From: Vandiemenella viatica
Taxonomy: Eukaryota; Arthropoda; Insecta; Orthoptera; Morabidae
Length of the DNA stretch: 64,000 nt
Assembly (NCBI GenBank): GCA_031002005.1
Contig: JARYHS010008074.1
Location: forward strand, 179,824,494-179,888,493
Reading direction: 5' to 3'
The notes under the pieces were generated by a model. The model was not told where the DNA came from, did not search any database, and saw only the letters and a program-made list of their open reading frames with translations. Below are positions 36,183 through 48,389 of the stretch, in pieces; position 1 is the first letter of the stretch, and the number at the start of each line of letters is the position of its first letter. The translations under genes and the position numbers were made by a program.

Positions 36183-37506
36183 CAGGGTGTTTCAAAAAGA
36201 ATATACGTATTTCGAATGCATATATTTATTAAAAAGACATACGAATATGAAACTTTACACACATATTTACGAACCTCTTAAGTTCAGATTACAGATGTTC
36301 AATATGTCCTCCATCAGCCACACGAACAAATCACATCGATATTCAATTCCTCCCATACTCGGGCAAGCATGTCCTTCGTCACTGATGTTACGGCAGTACG
36401 GATCCGGTTCCTCAAGTCCTCAAGGTTCTGTGGGAGTGGTGGTACATAAACTTTGTCTTTAATGAAACCCCACAGGAAGAAGTCACAGGGTGTCAAATCC
36501 GGTGACCGTGGAGCCCAGCTCATGCATGCTAAGTCGCCAGCTCCTTGACGACCAATCCAACGGTTCGGTAGAGTTTCATTCAGATATTCACGCACTTGGC
36601 GACTCTAGTGAGGGGGTGCCCCGTCTTGTTGAAAAATGAAGTTGTCTTCGTGCAGCCTCGGAAACAAGCAGTTTTGTAACATAGCGAGATACTGCTGACC
36701 GTTAACCGTGTTTCCATCAAAGAAGAATGGACCGTAAACAGATGATCGGGATATCGCACAAAACACATTGACTTTAGGTGAATCTCGTACATGTTCAATG
36801 ACTGCATATGGGTTCAGTAGACCCCAAATTCGAACATTGAGTTTGTTTACCTGACCACTAACATGGAAAGTCGCTTCATCACTAAAAACGATGCGTTGTG
36901 CGAAAGTGTTATCATTGTCAATAGCATCATTAATCTCGTTACAAAATGCCACACGTTTCCGTTTGTCATCAGGACGCAGAGCTTGTAACAACTGTAACTT
37001 GTACGGCTTCACAACCAAACGACGTCTCAAAACACGCCAAATTGTTGTTGTATGTAGTTGTAACTCCAGACTGGCACGACGAGTTGATTTTGAAGGACTA
37101 CGTTGGAAAGCAGTTTGAATTCGTGCAACATGTGCCTCAGAAACACGAGGGCGGCCAGGACTCTTTCCTTTACATACACATCCGGTATCTACAAACTGTC
37201 GATACCATCTACGAATGTTCCACCCATTCGGAGGATGCATTTGGTAACTTAACCTGAAACGTCTTTGCACTGTAATCACGGAATTACACTTCGCAAACTC
37301 GATAACACAAAATGATTTCTGCTGTGGAGTAGCCATTTTAAACATAAGACGGTTACCAAGAATAACACAAGACGACTGACATCTAGCGGCTATTAAATAA
37401 ACTAGACTATGTATTCGTTTCTCCAATAGCCGAACCGGGGCGCAGCGATTGATAGTTTGGACAAAAGAATACTTTGTAATACGTATATTCTTTTTTAAAC
37501 ACCCGG
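36183..37506 (-). mobile_element. Mariner-like DNA transposon with intact ends
   Basis: 1324 bases flanked by TA on both sides (36181-36182 and 37507-37508). Terminal inverted repeats of about 29 bases (36183-36211 and 37478-37506) differ at only a few positions; they start CAGGGTGTTTCAAAAAGAAT on the left. One transposase gene fills the interior. Confidence 0.92.
36314..37336 (-). pseudogene. Mariner-like transposase with one in-frame nonsense codon
   Basis: Cut-and-paste transposase of about 340 codons from the ATG at 37336 (MATPQQKSFCVIEFAK). The N-terminal helix-turn-helix region contains GWNIRRWYRQF and the GRPRVSE hook. The DDE/D core has FSDEATF (first Asp), FQQDGAPPH (second Asp), and SPDLTPCDFFLWG (third Asp region). 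By my count about 46 residues separate the second and third Asp, more than the 34 of classical mariner. A single TAG at 36607-36605, where relatives usually have Trp or another aromatic after APPH, is the only interruption. The frame continues in register on both sides to a stop at 36314. The copy is therefore recently inactivated or a recoverable allele. Confidence 0.88.
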
Positions 37507-37508
37507 TA

Positions 37509-38559
37509 TTCAGATAGGAGATACCGCGCTAAATTTTAGATTTTAAGGTAGAACAGATCCTTACACATCTCATCCATCTCTCTCTATCGATGGTTTTGCC
37601 AGAAAAACGTCGATATTGCAGTACATGATAAGTCGACGATTAAGCCAAAGTTTTCCATTGATCAAAGCTAAAGAAAATTAGATTAGAAGTCTTGCCAGTT
37701 ACCTTTCATTGTACGGTTTCAGAAAGAGGAAAATAGCAAAACTAAATGACAGGTCGCAGTGATTAGATCATTGGTCTATCGTGGTATTCTTGTATTTTCC
37801 TAGTGATGATAATGCTGAATTTGAAATTTTTAACTAAACGCTTCGGCAGCATTCTATTGGGCTAATTCAATAAAACCAGAGAACAATGAATAAATAACAA
37901 ACTAGTTCGAAATGGAAATACAAATTATTAGCTTTCACATCAACAGCCAAGTTCACCCACATAAAATATAGCAGACATTCTCTAGGACAAAACTCTCTTA
38001 CTAAATCGATACTTGGAAAACTCTCTACAATCCTTACCGCTTCAAAACATTAATATCTTCTTTTGAAAAGGATTTGATGGAATCCGTAAAAATAATATTT
38101 GGATTAGAGAACAACCACCGCTTATCGAAGTTGAAGATTGCCGCGACGTCAGAACACATATAGTTAGCGCCAAAGTGTAACTATCTCACTCCATTATTGA
38201 TGAAGGGATTTTACCCCAAAATTTCAACGCTTTGCGTGTGTACGCTAAATGTTTAATTTATCCGCTTAATAGCTCCCTTGTTTCCTAACAGTACGGAAAC
38301 TTAATTACCTCATGTTTTTTATCCTTTCATTACCAAAAAATAAATTTCAGGTAGAAGAATTCCATAACAGACGTAAGTAAAAATAGATGTCCTCATTTAA
38401 GCAGAAAGTATGTCTTCTGGCGGTTACATCACCCAAGTGTAAGATCACTATCGAATCTGTGTCATTTTCATAAGAAATTGTATCGAATGTTATACGTTAT
38501 TTCCTTCAACAATTCGACGCATGCATCGCAATCTACAAACAGTTTTCGCTGCAATATGC
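37509..38559. other. AT-rich sequence, nothing recognised
   Basis: No gene or repeat identified. Confidence 0.4.
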
Positions 38560-39000
38560 ATCTTGCTTTATACAATTGAAGAACTCAACCTTAATCATGG
38601 CGGAAAAGCCTATTTGTATTCATGAGCAAGCGGTTTCTGGATGTTCATTATGCGTATTACATTGCTCTTTTTACAGTTTAAGTACCCAATTATGGCAACA
38701 TTCTGAAATAACGTCAAGTCACGATGGATCTACTAAGCGATCAATCCCACTTTGTAGTTCCATATATATAACTGCATCGTCAGCGAACCATATCGTAGCT
38801 GCTATTAAAGTTGTCTCTAAGATCTATTCTAAAAATTGAGAAAAGAAGTGGTCCCAAAACGCTTCTTGGCGGGACGTCTGATATAATAACCTGATTACCA
38901 GGAGCTTTACCCAGCAGGTTCACGGCTTGCAAATCCTGCATCCATCCACAAATATCATACGATATTCCGTACTCTAGGATCTACTTCAAGAGATAATGCA
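38560..39000 (-). pseudogene. Non-LTR retrotransposon reverse transcriptase fragment
   Basis: Minus-strand frames show YGISYDICGWMQDLQAVNLL, then VPPRSVLGPLLFSIFRIDL, the degenerate 'VPQGSVLGPLLF.IYINDL' motif. After a frameshift comes FADDAVIYMELQSGIDRL, with the catalytic F/YADD box. Order and spacing fit a Jockey/CR1-like reverse transcriptase. Both ends are missing. Confidence 0.8.
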
Positions 39001-39743
39001 CCGTGTATTGTTTAAAAAAAAAAAAAAAATCCAAGAACATAGCAACCACTGGTGGTAAATTTAATTAGTGTTGATTCGATAAAGAAAATTGTTTATATGC
39101 AATAATTTCGTAATGATCGAGTAGTATTCTACTGATAATAAGCAGCAGTATATCTATAAGCACATAATTGGTTCTTTATCTTTCTCAAAAATGACAGTAA
39201 CCTATGCGATTTCCATTCAGAGGGTAATTTTGTTTCTTTTGGTTATTTACGGTATCTAACTGAGGAGAGGTTTATTTTATGTTGCATACTCTGAACATTA
39301 TTTACCTGAAATAGCATCGAGACCCAGTGTCCTAACCCATTTTTAGTTTCTCACTTTATTTTACAGTTCAATCAGAGTGTATCTCTAACTAGTCCAATTC
39401 AAACTTGAGGCAAAAAGAAATTTGAATATTTATATTTTTCACAGTTATTGTGTTTTTAAGTTCGATTTTAAGTATGTCAACCTTGACACAACTTTCATTA
39501 AACACACATCTCTTGTGTTAACTACAATTTAATACTGAAGCAGCTGACTTTTCTCACACAGTGCCGAAATTTCTTGGATTTTCATGCGAATTCTTCAAAA
39601 AGCGAATTTCGATAGAAAAAGTTAAATGGTTTCAAACATTGCTATCTTTACAAGTCCTTATTATTTAGAGTTCTTGAGCAATCAGTTCATTTCTAGTGTT
39701 TTCCGTGGTGTGTGTTTCCCAACTGTGACTGCACTCTTCGATA
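39001..39743. other. AT-rich sequence with an A16 run
   Basis: The poly-A at about 39015-39030 may be the tail of an otherwise unrecognised retroposed sequence. Nothing else seen. Confidence 0.35.
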
Positions 39744-39745
39744 TA

Positions 39746-41167
39746 CACTCCTGGAAATTGAAATAAGAACACCGTGAATTCATTGTCCCAGGAATGGGAA
39801 AATTTATATACACATTCCTGGGGTCAGATACAACACATGATCACACAGACAGAACCATAGGCACATAGACACAGGCAACAGAGCATGCACAATGTCGGCA
39901 CTAGTACCGTGTATATCCTCCTTTCGCAGCAATGCAGGCTGCAATTCTCCCATGGAGACGATCGTAGAGGTGCTGGATGTAGTCCTGTGGAACGGCATGC
40001 CAAGCCATTTCCACCTGGCGCCTCAGCTGGACCAGCGTTCGTGCTGGACGTGCAGACCGCGTGAGACGACGTTTCATCCAGTCCCAAACATGCTCAATGG
40101 GGGACAGATCCGGATATCTCGCTGGCCAGAGTAGTTGACTTACACCTTCTAGAGCACGTTGGGTGGCACGGGATACATGTGGAAGTGCATTGTCCTGCTG
40201 GAACAGCATGTTCCCTTGCCGGTCTAGGAATGGTAGAACGATGGGTTCGATGACGGTTTGAATGTACAGTGCACTGTTCAGTGTCCCCTCGACGATCACC
40301 AGAGGTGTACGGCCAGTGTAGGAGATCGCTCTCCTCACCATGATGTCGGGTGTTGGCCCTGTGTGCCTCGGTCGTATGCAGTCCTGATTGTGGCGCTCAC
40401 CGGCACGGCGCCAAACACGCATACGACCATCATTGGCACCAAGGCAGAAGCGACTCTCATCACTGAAGACGACACGTCTCCATTTGTCCCTCCATACACG
40501 CCTGTCGCGACACCACTGGAGGCGGGCTGCACGATGTTGGGGCGTGAGCGGAAGACGACCTAATGGTGCGCGGGACCGTAGCCCAGCTTCATGGAGACGG
40601 TTGCGAATGGGCCTCTCTGATACCCCAGGAGCAACAGTGTCCCTAATTTGCCGGGAAGTGGCGGTGCGGTCCCCTACGGCACTGCGTAGGATGCGACGGT
40701 CTTGGCGTGCGTCCGTGCGTCGCTGCTGTCCGGACCCAGGTCGACGGGCACGTGCACCTTCCGCCGACCACTGGCGACAACATCGATGTACTATGGAGAC
40801 CTCGCGCCCCACATGTTGAGCAATTCGGCGGTACGTCCACCCGGCCTCCCGCATGCCCACTATACGCCCTCGCTCAAAGTCCGTCAACTGCACATACGGT
40901 TCACGTACACGCTGTCGCGGCATGCTACCAGTGTTAAAGACTGAGATGGAGCTCCGTATGCCACGGCAAACTGGCTGACACTGACTGCGGCGGTGCCCAA
41001 CCGCTGCGCAGCTAGCGCCCTTCGACGGCCAACACTGCTGTTCCTGGTGTGTCCGCTGTGCCGTGCGTTTGATCATTGCTTGTACAGCCCTCTCGTAGTG
41101 TCCGGAGCAAGTATGGTGGGTCTTACCCACCGGCGTCAATGTGTTCTTATTTCAATTTCCAGGAGTG
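39746..41167 (-). mobile_element. Tc1-like DNA transposon, apparently full length
   Basis: 1422 bases between TA dinucleotides (39744-39745 and 41168-41169). The 27-base terminal inverted repeats at 39746-39772 and 41141-41167 are identical (CACTCCTGGAAATTGAAATA and seven more bases). A single uninterrupted transposase frame lies inside. Identical ends and an open frame indicate a young insertion. Confidence 0.95.
39901..40923 (-). CDS. Tc1-like transposase, uninterrupted
   Basis: A 340-codon frame from the ATG at 40923 (MPRQRVREPYVQLTDFERGR) to the stop at 39901. The frame stays open upstream to the inner edge of the terminal repeat but has no other fitting start. Paired-like helix-turn-helix regions are LTDFERGRIVGMREAGWTYR with RIAQHVGR, and TSRQIRDTV...IRNRLHEAGL. 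The catalytic triad is present: FSDESRF, FQQDNALPH, and YPDLSPIEHVWD, with about 32 residues between the second Asp and Glu by my count. Odd residues: relatives keep Trp-Gly in 'IM(V)WGAIS', here VRRAIS; ARPH reads ALPH; RSPDL reads RYPDL. It encodes the enzyme that cuts and reinserts its own element; these substitutions may impair it. Confidence 0.93.
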   Translation of the reverse strand: MPRQRVREPYVQLTDFERGRIVGMREAGWTYRRIAQHVGREVSIVHRCCRQWSAEGARARRPGSGQQRRTDARQDRRILRSAVGDRTATSRQIRDTVAPGVSERPIRNRLHEAGLRSRAPLGRLPLTPQHRAARLQWCRDRRVWRDKWRRVVFSDESRFCLGANDGRMRVWRRAGERHNQDCIRPRHTGPTPDIMVRRAISYTGRTPLVIVEGTLNSALYIQTVIEPIVLPFLDRQGNMLFQQDNALPHVSRATQRALEGVSQLLWPARYPDLSPIEHVWDWMKRRLTRSARPARTLVQLRRQVEMAWHAVPQDYIQHLYDRLHGRIAACIAAKGGYTRY

Positions 41168-41559
41168 TATATATCACTTTAAAAATCTTCCGTAATTATA
41201 TTCAGAATATTAGGATACATTTCATCAATGGTACGTCATATTACCTTTAATAAATCTCAATTATGATTTAAGTTCTAGCTGAGCCGGCAATGCTTCACTA
41301 TTGCTAGACTTGACTGTACATATAGATTAAATGAATACATTTGAAAGTTTGTATTTAGTTAAAGTTAGATATTTACAGATAAATTTTAAGTACGGTTTCA
41401 TTCAAGTTCGTTGCAATAGTCTTGGATATACAATGTTTTTGATGATTCCATTCGGCATACAAAAAATCTCTGGGTTCGTTTTGGAGATAAATTCTAAACA
41501 TGGAAACGATGCATGTGTAAATCCGTCTTAAGAGGAGTGGAAGGGGAAAGCAAATGCAG

Positions 41560-43310
41560 TTTTTTAAACAAAATGTAAACGTCCTTTTCACTTATTTTAA
41601 AGCATATGAGTGCAAACTTCCTTCGATATCGAATAAAAACTGTAGATTTGTGTTTTGTCACAAAAACTGTGAAATAAGTTTTAAAATTCAAGTTTGAATT
41701 TCTCGGTCACCAATTGTTCGATCGGAATCAGTCCAGTGTTGTTTTACAGAAAATGTTGTACACTCTAAGAATATCGATATGTACTTTTGCTAATTTCTCC
41801 ACCATTTTCGAGATATTTGCAAAAAAATATGGTTTGAAGTGTAAATTTTGCTTAATTACGGTAATGGGAGAAATTGGATTGTTTTTTGTAAACCAAGTGT
41901 AGACAGTATTTTTCTTTTTGCTTTAATGTATACATGTGCAAATTTCCATTCAAATCGAACAAAAACTGTGAGTTTGTGTAAGGAACAATGGAATTAGGAA
42001 AAGGTGGACTAAAGGTTCTCGCAAACTAAATGTAGACAGTATTTTTCTGTTTGTTTTAAAGTATTCATGTCCAAAGTTTCATCGATACCGTATAAAAAAC
42101 TATGGGTATATATCAGAAATATTGCCAAAAATTAGGGGGTTGGGGTAAAGGGGGAGGGTAGTTGGCTTTTTAAACCAAGAGTAGATAATATTTTTTACGT
42201 ATTTAAATTATATAAATTAAATTCCAGATCGCTGGAAATTAAGATGGGAGCTGCTAAAGGGGGGAAGGGGATGGGCTTTTTCAAACCAAATGTAAAAAAT
42301 ATTTTTCTGTTTGTTTTAAAGTATATGTGCGTAAACTTTCTTTAAAATTGGATGGAAACTGTAACTTTGTATAATGAACATTGACAATAATTAACGGGAC
42401 GTAAGGTGAAGAGGGATTGTTATTTTTTGGAAACCATATATAGGCAGTATTTTTCTGTTGGTTTTAATGTATAGGTATACAAATTTCCATCAAAATCGGA
42501 TAAAATATGTGGGTTTGTTAAATTACGGGGATGTAATGGGAAGAGGGGTTGCATTTTCGGAAACCATATATAGGTAGTTAGGAAGTATTTTTCTATTGGT
42601 TTTAAAATATAAGTTTGCAAATTTTCTTAGGAATCGTATAAAATCTGTGGGTTTGTTTAAATTAAGGGGAATGGAGGGAAAGAGTGGTTTTTTGGATTTT
42701 TTTAATTGAGGGTTTCAATAAATATCATTGGTAATTAAGAGGGGAGGGGTAAAATGGGAGAGGGGAAGGTTTAGGCACACCAAATGTAGACAGTATTTTT
42801 CTGGTTGTTTTAAAGTATACGTGTGCAAAGTTACTTTAAAATCGGGTAAAAACTGTAGCTTTATATAAAGTACATCGGTAAAAAATAAGGGGATGTAAAG
42901 GAGAAGAGGGGTGTCATTTTTGGTAAACATATGTAGGCAGTATTTTTATGTTGTTTTAAAGTAAACGTGTGCAAAATTCCATCAAAATCGCATATAATCT
43001 GTGGATTGGTTTAAATTAGGAAGATGTTAAGGGGATGAGGGGTTGCGTTTTTGGAAAACTATTTGCAGGCAATATTTTTTTGATTTAAAATATACGTGTG
43101 CAAATTTTGATGGAAATTGGATAAAATCTGTGGATTTGTTTAAATTAAGGGTTGTAAAGGGGTAGAGGGGGTGGTTTATTGGAAATTTTATTTGTTAGGA
43201 ACCTTCTCCGATGCGCACTCGACAACTCACCAAAGTTTCACCGTAATCGGACGAACGGTTGAGGGGCGCGTAGGGGACATACAAATAAACATACATTCAT
43301 TTCTATATAT
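41560..43310 (+). repeat. Degenerate tandem array related to the R1 tail
   Basis: Units of mostly 110-150 bases begin near 41892, 42023, 42172, 42283, 42431, 42561, 42780, 42925 and 43055, with an older unit near 41566. Each unit runs AAACCAAATGTAGACAGTAT, then a TTTTAAAGTATACGTGTGCAAA word, then 'aaatcGgataaaaactgtgggtttgt', then a G/A-rich spacer. The first parts are the same words as the R1 tail. The array closes at about 43200-43315 with ACAAATAAACATACATTCAT and TATATATAAGAAGAT, the usual 3' terminus of such elements. Confidence 0.8.
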
Positions 43311-43315
43311 AAGAA

Positions 43316-44683
43316 GATTGTAGTAAGGGGTTGGTTGGTAGGTTATTAATTGCTCACTTTGCATAATTAACCAAACTCTCCTCACTACCTTCACTGATTC
43401 TGGAATTAATATCTTTGCTGTTTTGCGTATTTTAAAAGTTACCCTTAACCGTGAATCTGAAATTTAGGCAAAAGTTTCTGGGAAATTGGGTGAAACGATA
43501 TTGGTCTTTTTTATCAATGTACGATTTGCTCTAAGACCCATTCCGCTTATAGACAGAGTCGATTTATCTTTATTATGAACACAAGGAGTATCAAAATCAA
43601 ATACAAAGCACTGCCTCGTCTTACATTGCTCAATAAAATAAAAAAAACCTTAGGAAATACTAAACATTAATGAAACAAAATAAATATGATGAAACTTTAC
43701 AACACATGACAAAAATCCTCGTTAGATCGATCTTTCTATCCCTTTAAGCAGCCTAGAACAATATTTATCTTTCCAATTATTGAATTCAATGTTAAAGTAA
43801 TTATATTAGCATCAAATATCGAAAGCTAGGGTATTTTTACACTACCGACCAAATATGGTGATTGAAATTTCACAAAAATTTGTCCATCTTTCAATATAAA
43901 AATTGTTAAATAGCTCATAGCCTTTAAACAAACATTCGATTAGTTTATCGGAGACGAAACTCTTAATCGTTCAAGATGTCTTGACAGGACCGTTACTGGG
44001 ATAGTCTCAATGACAAAGTTCGTAATACAACTACCGTGAACTGTGTACACTGCTTCAGCATCGGCGATAATGTTGCAGCATTGACTCACTACAACACTTA
44101 CTGTAAGTCACCATTGGCTTAAGAACATCTGCCTACTGCAAGATTGACTTATGCTCTCCCCTTTGGAAAGCAGAGCAAAGAGTGTACAAAAAAACTTCAG
44201 CCTATACACACTCGACACCTGATACAGATTCAAACCTCTTTCACTCAAGGCCTGGTCCAGAGTAAGCTCAAATTATCCTCCAAGTATGGCTCTTGCGTCT
44301 CCTCCCACCATTCTGCTGCTGGCCATGCCTCTTCGACAACGTATTTTCTACAAAAAGACAAAAATACCAGGAAAATTAATATCCTGGGGAGATTTTTACG
44401 CCAGTGATTGGTTTCGCAAAGTGTTATTTTCCTCAATAGCTATTCCATTGGTTGGAAACGTATTCTGGTGTCTCGTGAGAAACCGCTGCATTTCGGAAAC
44501 ATTCGTTACGCTAGCCTCAGAAATTCCCGGGGTATTGAAATGTCAATGTCCGGTCCCCAACCTCCGCCTTAGAAACTACACATTTCGCACACAATACACA
44601 CCTGTCACATGCTGGACATATTTATACATTCCGCAGAGGGAAGGAAACGCTTGATTTCCCCCATTAATAATTTATAAGACTTG
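43316..44683. other. No recognisable gene
   Basis: Open frames at 44144-44407 and 44286-44654 overlap in different frames and resemble nothing I know. Confidence 0.4.
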
Positions 44684-44779
44684 GACAGTAAGTATAAAAT
44701 GGCTTTGCTCCAAATTTAACCTAGCTCATCGAAAGCAGCAGATCTTAAAATATTGTGAAAAGATGGTGAAGAAGAATAA
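44684..44779 (+). repeat. Dispersed repeat shared with 25307-25441
   Basis: CAGTAAGTATAAAATGG, the CTCATCGAAAGCAGCAGATC region and a final GAAGAAGAATAAG match the intron 4 copy at the same spacing. The GAA-rich end looks like a 3' tail. Confidence 0.5.
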
Positions 44780-44934
44780 GTTTTGTATGAGCAAATTAGT
44801 CCAGACATTTCAAGGAAGTTTAGACCAAACCCCACACCCCAGGTATCGTTATGTGGTCCTAAAATCGTAAGACAATATTATTCCGTGTGGTCATAATGAA
44901 TCTAGTGAATGGGTTTCTATTGGCAGCGTATTCC

Positions 44935-45174
44935 GCTCCTGTCGTAGCCGCCTTAACCTAACCCGACAATCCTACCGGGTAATAGGGGACCTACAGATTA
45001 ACGTGGAATCAGAAACACGGAAGCGTTCTGGCATAATTCACATTACACAGCAAGCTGTGCCAGAGGTGAGAGTCGGGTTAAGTGCCAGTGAAATCCCCGC
45101 CGAGACAGGGATTCGAAGCGGGGACCTTCCGATCTCCAGTCAGACGCCTTAACCACTGAGCCACCAGACCGCTC
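44935..45174 (-). repeat. SINE family B, second copy
   Basis: Minus-strand head GAGCGGTCTGGTGGCTCAGT and box B region GCTTCGAATCCC at about 45118, body collinear with 26432-26751. Confidence 0.8.
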
Positions 45175-47227
45175 AAAACATGTTATAATCTGACAACATA
45201 GTCCATTTTAAAACATAACCCTCAGAAATAAGGTGAATTTATTACTATTATAACATTCACATTACTTCTCAGTGCTCTTCACCGTAATTTCGACATCTAT
45301 TGAGTTATAAAAGGACGCTTCTATCACAAATTTTGGGGGCTATCCGCAACAGTTTGTTCAGATGGTGACGTGGTCCTTCAGATTCTTGTTGTTTACAATT
45401 TCACGTGATGTCGAAATGTTCCTCAGAGCGGTCAATGACAGAACTTCTTTCCATTCTGTGGGAAAGAAACATTATTTTAATGCCTCAGTTCGCAGCCCAT
45501 ACTTTCATGATGTCATTTAGTCAAGAAATCCAAAACCTTCATAAAACCACCATCTAGATCTTCAAAATTTGCACTTTTTTGATCAAGAGCTCCACTCCAG
45601 TTTCGCAATTGTCAAAAAATTTACTAAGTGAAAATTTTTGTTCCTGATTAACGTTTATTCCATTAGATACAACATCTCACTTAGCCAGTAGGAGTTCTTC
45701 TGGTGGCAGTAAGCTATTTCTACCGAACAGGTAACAGTTTTATAGCATAATCATTAATGCTAAACAGCATCTGCATATTTTCTATACACCCAAGGATAAA
45801 TATTTCATAAATTAACTCATAAAAGACATTTCTGTCAAGAGTTATTAAAATTTCCAAGGAAACCTCCTTCATAAGTAAAGATAATATCGTCTAATGACAA
45901 CACGTTTCAATACATACAACGAAATCTGTCGGAACAGATTCTTTGCCCTGCATATTTGATAAACAATTGAACGTTCAAGGCCTTCTGATATCTCGGAGCT
46001 CATCACAAGTCTGCTCAGTGCAAGCATGGTACTGAACTAAAAGTTAAAATTAGAAAACCTAATATACTGGCATCATACAGTTTATCACAGTCTACAACAC
46101 TAATCAAACTGATACTGACTGCAATCATCATAATACTTAGGAACAAACAGAGTATCCTGTGACTGAGGTAATGTCAATGTTCGATCTGCATGATCTGCGG
46201 ATGTTTGTTTCGATATCATTCACATCTGGTTACAATGTAGTTCTGAAACAACACAGATTCACAAGAAATGAACAGTCCTCACAAAATATAGCGTTCACTT
46301 GCGAGAACTCACACTACGAGTTTCAAAATTTTTCCATGATTCGATGAAAATTATTGTCGGTTGAGGCCAGGCTCTAAAATTTCCAGAAGGAATTCCATAT
46401 AGACGATACGCTCATACAGAATTTCAGAGCTGATTAATTATTATATGTATAATTGACTTCTTGAAACCAGTGGTTACAATATTTCGTCACAGACGGAGAA
46501 GCCTCCCGTGAACTAAACGTGATATCTGGAATTCACCAGGGATGTTTTACAAAACAGGCATTGTATTAAATTTGTTCATAATCTAGGGTATAATATTAAA
46601 CGAAGGAAAAAGGAAACTGCTTTAGGCAATATAATTGCAAGGAAAGGGAAAATGACTCACCACTCACCAAAGTTGAAGGCAGCGACGAGAGAAGAACATA
46701 TATCACAAACACACAAATAAACTCAATATTTCGGTTATTAAACCTTATTCATGATGGAGACAATGAGTCATGATGCTCGGGAGGTGTGCACACGCCGAGG
46801 GTTGCTAGATGACTCAAATATTAATAACAGTTTGATATTATATGCTGAAGAAAGTAGTGTGTCTAGAAAATAGAGAAGAGAGTGAAGCCATTTAAAAAGA
46901 TACCAATGCTGTTTGAGTAACGAAGAACATATACCAAGTTCCAAAAAGTGTGAACTTCATAGCTTAGCAAGAAGAAACTCCGGTCACTTACGTATTTCAT
47001 GTAAGTGGTTCATTAATTTCAAAAAGTGAAATTATGTTTTTGAAGATAATCCGAGAGACTGATATTAAATGAGATAAGCATTTAATCTACGGCACATCAA
47101 GGAAAATAGTAATGTGTACATTTCAAGAGATATTTTCGAATATTGTAAATAAAATGAGAAGGAAGAAGTGAATAAAACTTTTCGATGACACACCTGTAGT
47201 ATTGTAATAGTATTTTTCTTTCCTTCA
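45175..47227. other. AT-rich sequence, nothing recognised
   Basis: No gene or repeat structure identified. Confidence 0.4.
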
Positions 47228-47389
47228 CATTTATGCTTCGTCAACGTCGTGGTCATTAGAGGCGGGAAGAAATTGGGGGACAAGGAACGAGAAGGAATTC
47301 GCTCATCTTCCCGAATTTCACCTGGAGTGCTTTCGGGTAACCTTGGTAAACGGAAGGTTGGAGGGCTAGACGAGGATTTGAACTCACGT
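47228..47389 (-). repeat. SINE family A, copy 11, cut by the assembly gap
   Basis: The 3' signature (CTTCGTCAACGTCGTGGTCA complement side) through box B complement (GATTTGAACTCACG) is present; the head would fall in the gap. Confidence 0.72.
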
Positions 47390-48389
47390 NNNNNNNNNNN
47401 NNNNNNNNNNNNNNNNNNNNNNNNNNNNNNNNNNNNNNNNNNNNNNNNNNNNNNNNNNNNNNNNNNNNNNNNNNNNNNNNNNNNNNNNNNNNNNNNNNNN
47501 NNNNNNNNNNNNNNNNNNNNNNNNNNNNNNNNNNNNNNNNNNNNNNNNNNNNNNNNNNNNNNNNNNNNNNNNNNNNNNNNNNNNNNNNNNNNNNNNNNNN
47601 NNNNNNNNNNNNNNNNNNNNNNNNNNNNNNNNNNNNNNNNNNNNNNNNNNNNNNNNNNNNNNNNNNNNNNNNNNNNNNNNNNNNNNNNNNNNNNNNNNNN
47701 NNNNNNNNNNNNNNNNNNNNNNNNNNNNNNNNNNNNNNNNNNNNNNNNNNNNNNNNNNNNNNNNNNNNNNNNNNNNNNNNNNNNNNNNNNNNNNNNNNNN
47801 NNNNNNNNNNNNNNNNNNNNNNNNNNNNNNNNNNNNNNNNNNNNNNNNNNNNNNNNNNNNNNNNNNNNNNNNNNNNNNNNNNNNNNNNNNNNNNNNNNNN
47901 NNNNNNNNNNNNNNNNNNNNNNNNNNNNNNNNNNNNNNNNNNNNNNNNNNNNNNNNNNNNNNNNNNNNNNNNNNNNNNNNNNNNNNNNNNNNNNNNNNNN
48001 NNNNNNNNNNNNNNNNNNNNNNNNNNNNNNNNNNNNNNNNNNNNNNNNNNNNNNNNNNNNNNNNNNNNNNNNNNNNNNNNNNNNNNNNNNNNNNNNNNNN
48101 NNNNNNNNNNNNNNNNNNNNNNNNNNNNNNNNNNNNNNNNNNNNNNNNNNNNNNNNNNNNNNNNNNNNNNNNNNNNNNNNNNNNNNNNNNNNNNNNNNNN
48201 NNNNNNNNNNNNNNNNNNNNNNNNNNNNNNNNNNNNNNNNNNNNNNNNNNNNNNNNNNNNNNNNNNNNNNNNNNNNNNNNNNNNNNNNNNNNNNNNNNNN
48301 NNNNNNNNNNNNNNNNNNNNNNNNNNNNNNNNNNNNNNNNNNNNNNNNNNNNNNNNNNNNNNNNNNNNNNNNNNNNNNNNNNNNNNNNN
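47390..48389. other. Assembly gap, 1000 N
   Basis: Exactly 1000 N, opening inside a SINE copy. Long frames crossing it are meaningless. Confidence 0.99.

Noticed and set aside
40258..40944. Plus-strand open frames of 76-143 codons
   Set aside because: Antisense shadows of the GC-rich Tc1-like transposase.
41560..43310. CRISPR-like array of repeats and spacers
   Set aside because: Units are degenerate, over 100 bases, irregular in spacing, in an insect genome, and match a retrotransposon tail.
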